Assembly: GCA_947585795.1 (NCBI GenBank)
Contig: CANPXG010000005.1
Location: forward strand, 1 to 64,000
Source: an uncultured Clostridia bacterium
GTDB taxonomy: Bacteria; Bacillota; Clostridia; UBA1381
Length of the DNA: 64,000 bases
Direction of reading: 5' to 3'
The translations under genes were made by a program, and so were the position numbers. Below, in pieces: positions 38,659 to 48,420 of this stretch. Each line of letters opens with the position of its first letter. Positions within the stretch are counted from its first letter, which is position 1. Below the pieces are notes generated by a model. That model searched no databases. It saw only the letters and a list, made by a program, of their open reading frames with translations, and was not told the origin of the DNA.

Positions 38659-39132
38659 ATGATAAAGATGTTTGATGTAAATTCAGACCGCCCGAAGTTA
38701 AACGCCGCAGCGAATGTAATATTTACGATATTTACCGCACTTATGGTAATATCGTCGATATTCTGCCTTATAAAGGCTCTCATTTATCCCATAAATGTAC
38801 TGAACTTTATATATCTCGGCATTTATATAACGGCTAATGTTTTTGGCGTTATACTCATTCTTATACAGGATTTATTAACGCTTAAACAAGATGAGATAGA
38901 CGGTATTGATGAAGATAGGTTTATTAAAGGCTTTGTGAGTATTTTCGGTGAAAGTCGTATTGGCTATATACTCATACTTGTCTTTGGATTTTCAATTTTC
39001 CTATTCCCATCACATGATGTCCAGAACATATTTGAGATTATATTGATATTTGTCCAGTATGCGACGATTATGTCAACCATGCTCGTAGAGGCGCGGAAAT
39101 ATACAGAAAGAAATGCAGAAAGGAGTTTTTAA
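38659..39132 (+). CDS. Hypothetical multi-TM membrane protein
   Basis: Four hydrophobic helices; RBS taaggagg. Confidence 0.65.
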   Translation: MIKMFDVNSDRPKLNAAANVIFTIFTALMVISSIFCLIKALIYPINVLNFIYLGIYITANVFGVILILIQDLLTLKQDEIDGIDEDRFIKGFVSIFGESRIGYILILVFGFSIFLFPSHDVQNIFEIILIFVQYATIMSTMLVEARKYTERNAERSF

Positions 39133-39239
39133 CATGACGGAAAGAACCGTAGATATTGTCATATCGGGATTTGTTTAGCCGTCTGCTGAACACATTCCAT
39201 ATAACATATACAAACAAGTTTTTTAAGGAGGAATAATCA

Positions 39240-39850
39240 TGAATAACAACAAAAAGAATTACACGTTTATAAACGTAGTTACAGCAAACAAGACAAACGG
39301 CACATTTTATGCCATCACAGTGAACGGAATCGCTTTCAGATTCGATCGTCAGCAGACATCTGACGGAAAGCAGGTAATCACAGCGACGATGCCGATTAAC
39401 GGACGCGCGAAGAGCATTAACAAGCTGCTCGGAACGAATTTCGGCGATGAAGATACGATATGGGCGCGCATCAACATATGGGATAAGAACGCAGAGCGTT
39501 TTGCCAAGATGATGAATGCGTACCACAACCCTGAAAAGGTGCGCCTGACGGTTGTAGGCACACTTTCCAAGAACGCGTATACAAAACAGGACGGCACGCA
39601 GGCTGAGGTTGTGAATATCAACGTACAGAACTGGGACCTTTTATGGGCTCCCAAGACGAATAATAATGATAATAACAATACGCCCGCAAACAACACAAAC
39701 GCCGGTCAGAATCAGACACCCGCGAATCCGGCAAACGACAATCAAACTGACTTTGGCGATATTGCCGGCTTCGGTGATGATTTCGGCGGCGACTTCGACG
39801 ACGACGGTTTTGTAAACATCGACGGTTCGGAAGACGACATCCCGTGGTAA
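39240..39850 (+). CDS. Single-stranded DNA-binding protein-like, acidic tail DDIPW
   Basis: OB-fold-like N-terminus, low-complexity NNDNNN linker, C-terminal SEDDIPW resembling SSB tip DDDIPF. Confidence 0.7.
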
Positions 39851-39860
39851 ACCAACAAAA

Positions 39861-39891
39861 ATACTGACACTTCGGTGTCGGTATTTTTTTT
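39861..39891 (+). terminator. Intrinsic terminator with UUCG tetraloop
   Basis: ATACTGACAC-TTCG-GTGTCGGTAT+T. Confidence 0.92.
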
Positions 39892-39896
39892 GTGAA

Positions 39897-40098
39897 AAAA
39901 TCGCTTGACATGGCGAATGGGTGTGATATAATTAAACCAAGAGATATGAAGAATGCATATTAAAAGAGGGAAAGTGTGTGCTTTTCCTCTTTTTTTTTAT
40001 TTTCAAGTTGCAAACAGCGATAGATTATTAAGTAGATCTGTCGCTGTTTGCTTTTTCATATCTTAAGTAGCTAAAAATTTTTTATGGAAGGAGATATG
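39897..40098 (+). promoter_or_regulatory. Leader module M9 (class D)
   Basis: TTGACA 39905-39910, TATAAT 39927-39932, ATGAAG, hairpin 1 AGAGGGAAAG..CTTTTCCTCT, hairpin 2 ACAGCGATAGAT..ATCTGTCGCTGT. Confidence 0.88.
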
Positions 40099-40101
40099 TT
40101 T

Positions 40102-40389
40102 ATGAAGCTAACGAACAACGAAAAGGCTAAAATCAAGAAGATTGCTGCAGAGTATAAGGACGTGTATGTAAAAGAAGGGGCAAAGGCATATGTCGCAAGA
40201 TATATACACGATTTTACGAGCGGTCCTTTATCTCATGCGGAGTCGTTTTTGGCACAGAAGCTGTCCGATATATACCTCGCATTTGTAGACGGTATATATA
40301 CAAGGCAGGAAGCAACAAGCAAGCAAAACGCCCTGCTCAACGGCGCAGAAGTTGAGCAGGGAGAAATTGTTGGGCTGAAAGCAGCGTAG
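40102..40389 (+). CDS. Hypothetical protein
   Basis: ORF after gaaggagat; exact start uncertain (40084 in track). Confidence 0.55.
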   Translation: MKLTNNEKAKIKKIAAEYKDVYVKEGAKAYVARYIHDFTSGPLSHAESFLAQKLSDIYLAFVDGIYTRQEATSKQNALLNGAEVEQGEIVGLKAA

Positions 40390-40411
40390 TTTTTATTAAG
40401 GAGGAATTTAT

Positions 40412-40750
40412 ATGAATAAAGCAACGGCAGATCTGTTACAGATTATAAAAGAAAATCCCGATTTACCGATTGTACCTATAGTAGACGCTGAAATTGTAGA
40501 TGACGACTATGGTCGCTATTTGGGAGCTTGGGGTGGCGCATACGTTGACGAGTACATTGTAGGTAAATACTACGATGACCGCGTTATATTCAAGAGCGAC
40601 AACGATGTATTTAACGCACTCGAACATTGTATGAGCCACGAAAAGTTTGAGGCACTGCCGGACGATGAGGAGAAGTGCAGACCTTATTACGACAATCTCC
40701 CGTGGGTGAAGGCTATTATCGTATACATCAACAAGGTCGATGAAAACTAA
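40412..40750 (+). CDS. Hypothetical protein
   Basis: ORF after TTTTTATTAAGGAGG. Confidence 0.6.
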   Translation: MNKATADLLQIIKENPDLPIVPIVDAEIVDDDYGRYLGAWGGAYVDEYIVGKYYDDRVIFKSDNDVFNALEHCMSHEKFEALPDDEEKCRPYYDNLPWVKAIIVYINKVDEN

Positions 40751-40763
40751 AAGGAGGCAAGCC

Positions 40764-40964
40764 ATGGACGATGTATTGACACCGAAGAATGAAAAGGAAG
40801 ATTCGATTCTTCACTGTAGCAGATGTGGAATGTTCAACAAACCGGAATACATGTTTATTCGACGCCATAGATACTCAACGCTTGTATTATGCAACAGCTG
40901 TGTGAGATGGCTCCGGCAAGAGTTGGGTGAGTATTTACAATCTGTTAAAAATTCAAGGAGGTAA
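40764..40964 (+). CDS. Small zinc-ribbon-like protein (paralog pair, copy 1)
   Basis: LHCSRCGMFNKPEYMF...LVLCNSCVRWLRQELGEYL. Confidence 0.6.
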   Translation: MDDVLTPKNEKEDSILHCSRCGMFNKPEYMFIRRHRYSTLVLCNSCVRWLRQELGEYLQSVKNSRR

Positions 40965-40968
40965 AATA

Positions 40969-41154
40969 ATGGACGATTATATGGACTGGAAAAAGGGTAA
41001 GGAAAACTCATATGTTCTCTGCGACGGATGCGGAGATTTTGTGAAGTTCGGTAAGATGTTTACCAAAACGTACAAGCAATCGGCAATTATGTTATGCCAT
41101 AGCTGTACGCAAAAGCTTCAGCAGCAAATTAACGAGTACATGAACGATTTTTAA
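40969..41154 (+). CDS. Small zinc-ribbon-like protein (paralog pair, copy 2)
   Basis: VLCDGCGDFVKFGKMF...IMLCHSCTQKLQQQINEYM. Confidence 0.6.
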   Translation: MDDYMDWKKGKENSYVLCDGCGDFVKFGKMFTKTYKQSAIMLCHSCTQKLQQQINEYMNDF

Positions 41155-41166
41155 GGAGGAAAGATT

Positions 41167-43329
41167 ATGAATGTTATCAAAAGAAACGGTACAGAAATGA
41201 GTTTCAACACGGAAAAAATCGTTGCGGCGATTATGAAAGCTAACAACGCATTGCCGCGACAGGAGCTTACGGACAGTCAGATACGCGAGGCAGCCGATTA
41301 CATCACGTTCAAGTGTGAACGTCTTAATCGTGCTGTATCGGTCGAGGAGATACAGGACATGGTTGAAAGACAACTTATTGCCATAGGTGCATCCGAAACC
41401 GCAAGAGCGTACATAAAGTACAGATATAAGCGGTACTTGGCGCGTAAGGCTAACACAACAGACGACAGAATATTGTCGATTATTGACACAACGAACGAGG
41501 AAGTCAAGGAAGAAAACTCCAACAAGAACCCCGTCATCGCGAGTACACAGCGCGATTATATGGCGGGCGAGGTCAGCAAAGACTTAGCCGACCGTATTCT
41601 TCTCCCCGAAGATGTTGTAAAAGCCGATAAGGAAGGAATTATAAAGTTCCACGACAAGGACTATTTCGCGCAGCATATTACGAACTGTCAGCTTGTTAAT
41701 CTGAAGGATATGCTTCAGAACGGTACGGTCATAAGCGATACGCTGATTGAGTCACCGCACAGTTTCTCAACGGCGTGTACCATTACAACGCAAATAGTCG
41801 CGCAAGTGGCAAGCAGCCAGTTTGGAGGTCAGAGTATAAGCTTGTCACATCTTGCGCCGTTCGTAGATGTGTCGCGTAAGCGTATACACGCAAAGGTTAT
41901 AAAGGAACTGGAAGGTATGGACGTTTCTAAGGAACGTATCGAAGAAATAGTCGAAAGCCGTGTCCGTGACGAGGTTACGAAAGGTATTCAGACTATCCAG
42001 TATCAGATTATAACCTTAATGACAACCAACGGTCAGGCTCCGTTTGTGACGGTATTTATGTACCTGAACGAAGCGGAGAACGAACAGGAACGCGCTGACT
42101 TGGCACTGATTATTGAGGAAACGCTGAAACAGCGGTATATCGGTGTCAAAAACGAGAAAGGAGTTTACATAACTCCGGCGTTCCCGAAACTCATTTATGT
42201 AACAGAAGAAGACAATATCCATGAAGATTCGCCGTACTGGTACTTAACGGAGCTTGCCATTAAGTGTACGGCAAAGCGAATGGTGCCCGATTATATATCG
42301 GAGAAGATGATGAAAAAACTCAAAGATGAAAATTGTTTTCCGGCGATGGGCTGTCGGTCCTTCCTCGCTCCGTGGAAAGATGAAAACGGCAACTACAAAT
42401 TCTATGGACGCTTTAATCAAGGCGTTGTTACACTCAATCTTGTTGATGTAGCGTGCAGTGCTATTGAACCGGGCGGCGACATTAACACATTTTGGCAGAT
42501 ACTTGACGAACGTTTGGAGCTTTGCCATAAGGCTCTGCGCTGTCGTCATGAGCGTTTGCTCGGTACAAAATCTGACATTGCTCCCATTCTGTGGCAGCAC
42601 GGCGCACTTGCACGGTTGAAGCCGGGCGAAACGATTGATAAACTGCTTTATGGTGGTTATTCGTCAATTTCCTTAGGTTACGCGGGCTTGTGGGAGTGTG
42701 TATACGAACTCACACACAAGAAGCTCACAGAACCGGAAGGGGAGAAGTTGGGACTTGAAATCATGCAGCGTCTTAACGATACCTGTGATAAGTGGAAAGC
42801 CGCTGAAAATATCGGCTATTCGCTCTACGGTACACCGTTGGAAACAACAACCTATACCTTCGCTAAGGCTCTCCAAAAGCGGTTCGGTATAATAAAGGGT
42901 GTTACCGATAAGGCGTATATAACCAACTCGTACCATATCCATGTTACAGAGGAGGTAGACGCTTTCTACAAGCTGGCACAGGAAGCAAAATTCCAAGCAA
43001 AGTCTTTGGGCGGTTGCATAAGCTATGTAGAAGTTCCGAACTTGCAGAACAACCTTGCCGCTGTTAAAAGCATCGTTCAGTTTATGTACGACAACATCAT
43101 GTATGCCGAACTTAACACAAAAAGTGATTTTTGTGAGAAGTGCGGCTTTGACGGCGAGATTGAATGTGTAGAGGACGAAAACGGTAAGCTGATTTGGAAA
43201 TGCCCGAACTGCGGCTGCACAGACCAAGATAAGCTGTACATTGTACGTCGTACTTGCGGCTATCTCGGCGTGAACAAGTGGAATCAGGGCAGAACCGAAG
43301 AAATTAAAGACCGCGTTCTTCATCTGTAA
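41167..43329 (+). CDS. nrdD: Anaerobic ribonucleoside-triphosphate reductase, class III
   Basis: ATP-cone N-terminus; CEKCGFDGEIE..CPNCGCTD; glycyl radical RTCGYLGVNKWNQGR. Confidence 0.95.
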   Translation: MNVIKRNGTEMSFNTEKIVAAIMKANNALPRQELTDSQIREAADYITFKCERLNRAVSVEEIQDMVERQLIAIGASETARAYIKYRYKRYLARKANTTDDRILSIIDTTNEEVKEENSNKNPVIASTQRDYMAGEVSKDLADRILLPEDVVKADKEGIIKFHDKDYFAQHITNCQLVNLKDMLQNGTVISDTLIESPHSFSTACTITTQIVAQVASSQFGGQSISLSHLAPFVDVSRKRIHAKVIKELEGMDVSKERIEEIVESRVRDEVTKGIQTIQYQIITLMTTNGQAPFVTVFMYLNEAENEQERADLALIIEETLKQRYIGVKNEKGVYITPAFPKLIYVTEEDNIHEDSPYWYLTELAIKCTAKRMVPDYISEKMMKKLKDENCFPAMGCRSFLAPWKDENGNYKFYGRFNQGVVTLNLVDVACSAIEPGGDINTFWQILDERLELCHKALRCRHERLLGTKSDIAPILWQHGALARLKPGETIDKLLYGGYSSISLGYAGLWECVYELTHKKLTEPEGEKLGLEIMQRLNDTCDKWKAAENIGYSLYGTPLETTTYTFAKALQKRFGIIKGVTDKAYITNSYHIHVTEEVDAFYKLAQEAKFQAKSLGGCISYVEVPNLQNNLAAVKSIVQFMYDNIMYAELNTKSDFCEKCGFDGEIECVEDENGKLIWKCPNCGCTDQDKLYIVRRTCGYLGVNKWNQGRTEEIKDRVLHL

Positions 43330-43518
43330 AAAATCGCTTGACAAGGATTTTCAATGTGATAAAATAAAATAAAGACATGAAGAATTTCATTAAAGAGGAA
43401 AAGTGTGCGCTTTTCCTCTTTTTTTATTTACCAAGTTATAAGATAAGGCATATTAGTTATTCCTTATCTTTTTATATATAAATCATAAAAAACGGTTTTT
43501 ATTAAGGAGGAATTTAAA
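43330..43518 (+). promoter_or_regulatory. Leader module M10 (class C)
   Basis: TTGACA 43338-43343, TAAAAT 43360-43365, gacATGAAG, hairpin 1, hairpin 2 AGATAAGG..CCTTATCT+T5. Confidence 0.85.
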
Positions 43519-44673
43519 ATGGAGAAAAACACAAGTACACAGAGGCTTTTGGGTGACGACTATTATTATGCGACCCATGATTATGACGAGCTTTTGAACG
43601 AAGCAGAATCGGTTGAGCTTGCGTCAGAGTGGAAGCATGACATTTCATCTGCCAACATTGAGGTGTCGGCTTTTGAGTCGATTGAAGCAGGTGAGATTGA
43701 AAAAGAGCAGGGTATCAACTATACAACATTGCTTGATACCGGCAACAACACACAGCTTTTGCTTCATTACGGGAGTGAACACTATTGTGTGAGCAACACG
43801 GCTATTGACAGCTTGTTTGATACAGCTAAGGTAAGTGGTTCGGCTCTCAGTCGAGTTTCACCATACAGCTTGGCACTCATCTTGAACAAATGCTTAGAGG
43901 TCGCGAAAGGTAAATCATTGCTGCTGTATAGGGGTGATAAGATATGCGCTTGCTTAAGTGAGAACATATACAAAATCATGCCTATCCCGGAACTGTTGAA
44001 GGCTACCAAGCTTGAGCTTGAAAGCAAGTTCGGTGAGATAGACTTTAAAGAAGGTAATAACAGTATCATGTTTACCGATGCCTTGTGGGAATTGCCGGAA
44101 GCTCAAAGCGAGTTGCTGGACAAATACGACAAGGAAGTAGAAACTCATAGGCAGTCCTTATACTCACACGCATATATGCCCGCTGTGCGCTTTATCACGT
44201 CAGATATAGGTAAGTGTTCCGCTACGTTGATACCGATGTTCAGAATCTCAAACAAGGTATATTTCAGACTGAACGACGGAATCAAAGTAGAGCACAAGAA
44301 GGGTATGGGCGGCATAGCAACGTATAAGACTGAGATAAGCAGGATATTTGCTAAGTTCAACGACATAACAAAGGTTATGGCAGAAATGGCAAAATGTGAA
44401 ATAGCGAACCCGCTTAATGCGCTTGTGCTCATGACAAAGAAAGTGGGGATTCCCAAGCGTTTCCTCGGCGAAGCTTATGAGGATATTGAGATGTTTACAA
44501 ATGGTGGTTCCTGCTATATGGACGATCTGTTTCTTGCTATCGCGAGCTGCACAGGAACGGCTACCCGCAGCGGTGCATCGCATTGGCGAGTATTGGAACT
44601 GGAAGAAGCGGTATCGAAAATTATGAGCCTGAAATGGTCGGAGTATGACATACCCGGCGTTGTTGCATGGTAA
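43519..44673 (+). CDS. Hypothetical protein (possibly DUF932-like)
   Basis: 384-aa ORF after TTTTTATTAAGGAGG; family assignment tentative. Confidence 0.55.
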   Translation: MEKNTSTQRLLGDDYYYATHDYDELLNEAESVELASEWKHDISSANIEVSAFESIEAGEIEKEQGINYTTLLDTGNNTQLLLHYGSEHYCVSNTAIDSLFDTAKVSGSALSRVSPYSLALILNKCLEVAKGKSLLLYRGDKICACLSENIYKIMPIPELLKATKLELESKFGEIDFKEGNNSIMFTDALWELPEAQSELLDKYDKEVETHRQSLYSHAYMPAVRFITSDIGKCSATLIPMFRISNKVYFRLNDGIKVEHKKGMGGIATYKTEISRIFAKFNDITKVMAEMAKCEIANPLNALVLMTKKVGIPKRFLGEAYEDIEMFTNGGSCYMDDLFLAIASCTGTATRSGASHWRVLELEEAVSKIMSLKWSEYDIPGVVAW

Positions 44674-44681
44674 GGGAAAGG

Positions 44682-44723
44682 AAATAGTATATATAGAGGG
44701 CAAAAGTTCCCTTTATACTATTT
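44682..44723 (+). other. Intercistronic stem-loop
   Basis: AAATAGTATAtatAGAGGG..CCCTTTATACTATTT between 43519 ORF and 44748 ORF. Confidence 0.75.
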
Positions 44724-44747
44724 ATCGTAAACGGAAAGGAGAAAAAA

Positions 44748-45116
44748 ATGGAACTGAAACAGTTATTAAAAGAACGGGAAGAATATGTTGCTTCTCAGGG
44801 CGGCTATAAATATATTATTGAAGGCGATGAGAACTTAAACAGCCTCAACATAAAGATAATCAATGCATACAAAAAGAAACATGACAGTTGCTGCCTTGTT
44901 AAAATACATCCTGAAAACAACGAGGATTGTGTCACGCCGTATACAGACCAAGTTCTGAAAAACTTTGCGTGTGACGCTGTTATCCCCGAAAGTAACAAGA
45001 TATTACGCGACTTGATTATCTTATATAATCAACCGCGTAATAAGTCCGTAGAACTGTTTAGCACCATAATGGACAGTATTGAGGAAAACGGCGGCATATT
45101 CTTTATTTGGAAGTAA
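44748..45116 (+). CDS. Hypothetical protein
   Basis: ORF with RBS aaaggag. Confidence 0.55.
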   Translation: MELKQLLKEREEYVASQGGYKYIIEGDENLNSLNIKIINAYKKKHDSCCLVKIHPENNEDCVTPYTDQVLKNFACDAVIPESNKILRDLIILYNQPRNKSVELFSTIMDSIEENGGIFFIWK

Positions 45117-45125
45117 AAAAATTAT

Positions 45126-45161
45126 AGAAAAGAGGAAGTATACACATACTTTCTCTTTTCT
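45126..45161 (+). terminator. Intercistronic hairpin, weak terminator
   Basis: AGAAAAGAGgAAGTAtacacaTACTTTCTCTTTTCT. Confidence 0.65.
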
Positions 45162-45183
45162 TATGTACAAGGAGGAAAATATT

Positions 45184-45639
45184 ATGAGAGAAATTTTATT
45201 CAGAGGTAAACGCAAAGATAACGGTGAATGGGTTTATGGTGCGTACATCGTTATGCACCATAATGATAAGCGTACACATTTACATCATTTTATCATTCCT
45301 GACAATAGCGACTTATCTTTTGGTGTAAAAGTTGAGGATATATTAGTCGAGGTTATTCCCGAAACGGTCGGGCAGTACACAGGATTGAAGGACAAAAACG
45401 GTAAGCAGATTTTTGAGGGAGATATTATAAAGACTAAGTTTTTTGGTAAACAAGTAGGGGACGTTGTTGTCGCGGACTATGACGAATTTGTAGTGAAATT
45501 TGATACAGGAGCGTTTTATCTTGTTGAGTGTAAAGCAAGGCGTTTTTCGATGGCATATATTGAAGAACCGTGTTTAGGCTTTGAGGTTGTCGGAAATATA
45601 CACGATAATCCGGGTAGCACAATCAAATCGGAATTTTAA
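45184..45639 (+). CDS. YopX family protein
   Basis: MREILFRGKRKDNGEWVYGAYI...VGQYTGLKDKNGKQIFEGDII (YopX signature). Confidence 0.88.
   Translation: MREILFRGKRKDNGEWVYGAYIVMHHNDKRTHLHHFIIPDNSDLSFGVKVEDILVEVIPETVGQYTGLKDKNGKQIFEGDIIKTKFFGKQVGDVVVADYDEFVVKFDTGAFYLVECKARRFSMAYIEEPCLGFEVVGNIHDNPGSTIKSEF
45202..45368 (+). repeat. Inverted near-identical copy of 56265-56431 (YopX N-terminal coding segment)
   Basis: 167 bp matching the reverse complement of 56265-56431 with only a few mismatches. Confidence 0.88.
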
Positions 45640-45652
45640 GGAGGAAAATATT

Positions 45653-47260
45653 ATGAATTTATCATCTACATCAGAACAGTTTTATCCTACGCCCGATACT
45701 CTTATAACCAAGATGCTTGAAGGCTTGGACATACGCACCGTTGACTATGTCTTGGAGCCGAGCGCAGGAAAAGGAGATATTGCCGATGCTGTTGTAAAAA
45801 AGATTTACGGTTCAAATTATTGGGACGAGTCACGAATAAGGCATATGATTGACTGTGTTGAAATCAACCCGAACCTTCAGCATATCCTCAACGACAAAGG
45901 CTATCGTGTCGTACATGACGATTTTCTGAGCTACAGAACAAAAAAGCAGTACGACCTTATCGCCATGAACCCGCCGTTTAACAACGGGGATTTGCATTTA
46001 CTCCATGCGCTTGGCTTGGTACGCGAAGGCGGTGCTATCATATGCATACTGAACGCAGAAACGCTGCGTAACCCGTATACAAAGTCACGTCAAGTGCTTA
46101 TGCAAAAGCTCAACGAGTACGGTGCGAGTATCGAATATCTACAAAACGAGTTTGTCGATGCGGAACGTAAGACCGACGTCGAGATCGCGCTTGTAAAGGT
46201 AACAACACCCGTTATTGAGCATACGAGCTTTATTTTTGAAGGTCTTAAGGGTAAGGAATACCCCGAAATAGACCATGAATGTAAAGCCCTTGTCGGCGGC
46301 GACTTCATAGCGCAGATAGTCAAGCAGTACGAGCTGGAAGTAGAAATGGGTATAAAGCTGATAGAGGAGTACAAGGCTATGGAGCCGCTTATACTCAACT
46401 CATTTGACAAGTCAAACAACTATAAATCACCCATGCTGTCTTTAAAGGTATATAACGACGATGCTACGGTGAACGAGTATGTAAAGGCGGTTCGCAATAA
46501 ATACTGGTATGCATTGTTTCAGAACGATAAATTTACCGGTAAGCTGACTTCAAATTTGCAAAATGAACTGAATGATAAAGTCAGAGAACTGGAAGATTAC
46601 GATTTTTCAGTATATAACATCGATAAAGTCTATCAGGAAATCATGCAGAAGATGAACAGGGGCGTTGAAGAAACGATCATGAACCTGTTCGACAAGTTAT
46701 CAACAGAACATTCATGGTATCCTGAAACGCAGAAGAATATCCATTACTACAACGGATGGGCGACAAATAAGGCACACAAAATCAACAAAAAAGTCATTAT
46801 TCCCATCTACGGCGCGTTCAGCAGCTATGATTGGAACCGTGATACCTTTGAAACATACCCTGTATTCAGTGTTATGAGCGATATAGAGAAGACATTGATG
46901 TACCTGTCCACCGGCGATACTTGTACAAACGAAGATTTACGCGAACGCCTTCAAATCGCCAACCGGAACGGTCAAACACGAAAGATACCTCTCAAGTTCT
47001 TCAATATTACCCTATACAAAAAGGGTACATGTCATATTGAATTTACCGACTTGGAGCTTCTTGACAGGTTAAACATCTACGGTTCGCGGCGTAAAGGGTG
47101 GTTACCGCCCTCATATGGCAAAAAGCAGTATAGGGACATGACCGACACAGAAAAGAGCGTTATAGACGCATTTCAGGGTGCGGACGAGTACGCTCGTGTT
47201 ATGGCTAACCCCGGTAATTATATCATTGAAACAGACAATATGCTGAAGCTCACGGCGTAA
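45653..47260 (+). CDS. N6-adenine-type DNA methyltransferase-like protein with C-terminal extension (DUF4942-like)
   Basis: FYPTPDTLITKML...VLEPSAGKGDIADA...YDLIAMNPPFNNGDLHLLHAL. Confidence 0.82.
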   Translation: MNLSSTSEQFYPTPDTLITKMLEGLDIRTVDYVLEPSAGKGDIADAVVKKIYGSNYWDESRIRHMIDCVEINPNLQHILNDKGYRVVHDDFLSYRTKKQYDLIAMNPPFNNGDLHLLHALGLVREGGAIICILNAETLRNPYTKSRQVLMQKLNEYGASIEYLQNEFVDAERKTDVEIALVKVTTPVIEHTSFIFEGLKGKEYPEIDHECKALVGGDFIAQIVKQYELEVEMGIKLIEEYKAMEPLILNSFDKSNNYKSPMLSLKVYNDDATVNEYVKAVRNKYWYALFQNDKFTGKLTSNLQNELNDKVRELEDYDFSVYNIDKVYQEIMQKMNRGVEETIMNLFDKLSTEHSWYPETQKNIHYYNGWATNKAHKINKKVIIPIYGAFSSYDWNRDTFETYPVFSVMSDIEKTLMYLSTGDTCTNEDLRERLQIANRNGQTRKIPLKFFNITLYKKGTCHIEFTDLELLDRLNIYGSRRKGWLPPSYGKKQYRDMTDTEKSVIDAFQGADEYARVMANPGNYIIETDNMLKLTA

Positions 47261-47333
47261 CAAATGAGAATTTTTTCTTAAGTGTTGCAAAACGCATAAA
47301 AGAATGATATAATATCAAAGGAGGAAGAATAAC

Positions 47334-48101
47334 ATGAGAGATAAGAAGTATCTTGAAGCAATTAAGGAATTTACCCTGATGGATGATACTTTTATGACTG
47401 CTGTGTTTGACAACAACATCGAGTTCACTGAACATTTGCTGAAGGTCATACTTGAAATTGACGACCTCAGTGTTACAAAGGTTACAGCGCAAAAGGTTAT
47501 GTCAAACATCGGAAGCCGGAATGTACGACTGGACATATTCGCTAAAGATTCCACCGGTAAGTTGTATAATATTGAAGTGCAGCGTAAAAAGGAAGGCACA
47601 ACAATCAAACGCGCTCGCCTGAACAGCAGCAACATTGATGTGAGTATGCTCAATTCCGGTGATAAGTACGACGACTTGATGGACAGCTACGTTATTTTCA
47701 TAACCGAGCATGATTATTTTGGGAAAAATCTTCCAAAGTATACCGTCGAACGCATCGTAATGGAAACCGGCGAAATGGTAAATGATGGCTCACATATACT
47801 GTATGTGAACAGCAATCATATAGATGATACCCCATTGGGTATGCTGATGCACGATTTCTACTGTAAGGAGCCGAGTCAGATGAAAGACGAGATTGCTAAG
47901 GAAAACGTAAAATTCTTTAAAGAAGGAGAGAAAGGAGTGACCGACATGTGCGACATCATGGAACGCCTTATGCAAGAAAGTGTAGAGGAAGACAAAATTA
48001 AAACAATTAAAAACGCACTTGCTGAAAAACTTCCGTATGATATGATTGCAAAAATTGTCCAACTCCCTGTAGAAAGAGTAAAGGAACTGGCAAAATCATA
48101 A
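47334..48101 (+). CDS. PD-(D/E)XK nuclease family transposase (Rpn-like)
   Basis: SRNVRLDIFAKDSTGKLYNIEVQRKKEGTTIKRARLNSSNIDVSML. Confidence 0.85.
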   Translation: MRDKKYLEAIKEFTLMDDTFMTAVFDNNIEFTEHLLKVILEIDDLSVTKVTAQKVMSNIGSRNVRLDIFAKDSTGKLYNIEVQRKKEGTTIKRARLNSSNIDVSMLNSGDKYDDLMDSYVIFITEHDYFGKNLPKYTVERIVMETGEMVNDGSHILYVNSNHIDDTPLGMLMHDFYCKEPSQMKDEIAKENVKFFKEGEKGVTDMCDIMERLMQESVEEDKIKTIKNALAEKLPYDMIAKIVQLPVERVKELAKS

Positions 48102-48145
48102 TGGGAGAGTGCGAACTTCTGATTGAGTAACAAAAGACATGTATT

Positions 48146-48179
48146 AAGAGAAAACCTATATTAGGTTTTCTCTTTTTTT
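48146..48179 (+). terminator. Intrinsic terminator
   Basis: AAGAGAAAACCTAtatTAGGTTTTCTCTTTTTTT. Confidence 0.9.
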
Positions 48180-48184
48180 ATGCT

Positions 48185-48420
48185 CAAAAATCGCTTGACA
48201 AGGAATATGAGTATGGTATAATTAAACTAAGATATATGAAGATTTTATCTAAGAAGAGGAAAAGTGTATACTTTTCCTCTTTTTTTATTTAGCAAGTTAC
48301 AAGACAGGGAATTATTGACGAATAATTTTCTGCCTTTTTATTTATACAACTAACATTGCCCGCCGTCAAGCGATACGGCTTTAAATATATAAAAAATGGT
48401 TTTTATTAAGGAGGAAGAAT
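48185..48420 (+). promoter_or_regulatory. Leader module M11 (class A)
   Basis: TTGACA 48195-48200, TATAAT 48217-48222, ATGAAG, hairpins 1, 2 and GCCGT..ACGGC, TTTTTATTAAGGAGG. Confidence 0.9.

Noticed and set aside
41167-43329. nrdD as a chromosomal housekeeping gene marking the end of the element
   Set aside because: Flanked on both sides by element-type modules M9 and M10, and module promoters continue to 61.4 kb, so it belongs to the element.
42673-43344. 223-aa minus-strand ORF opposite nrdD
   Set aside because: Antisense to the conserved NrdD glycyl-radical region; no independent support.
45079-45183. N-terminal extension of the YopX ORF in the track
   Set aside because: The extension runs through an intercistronic hairpin; a good RBS (aaggagg) and the YopX start lie at 45184.
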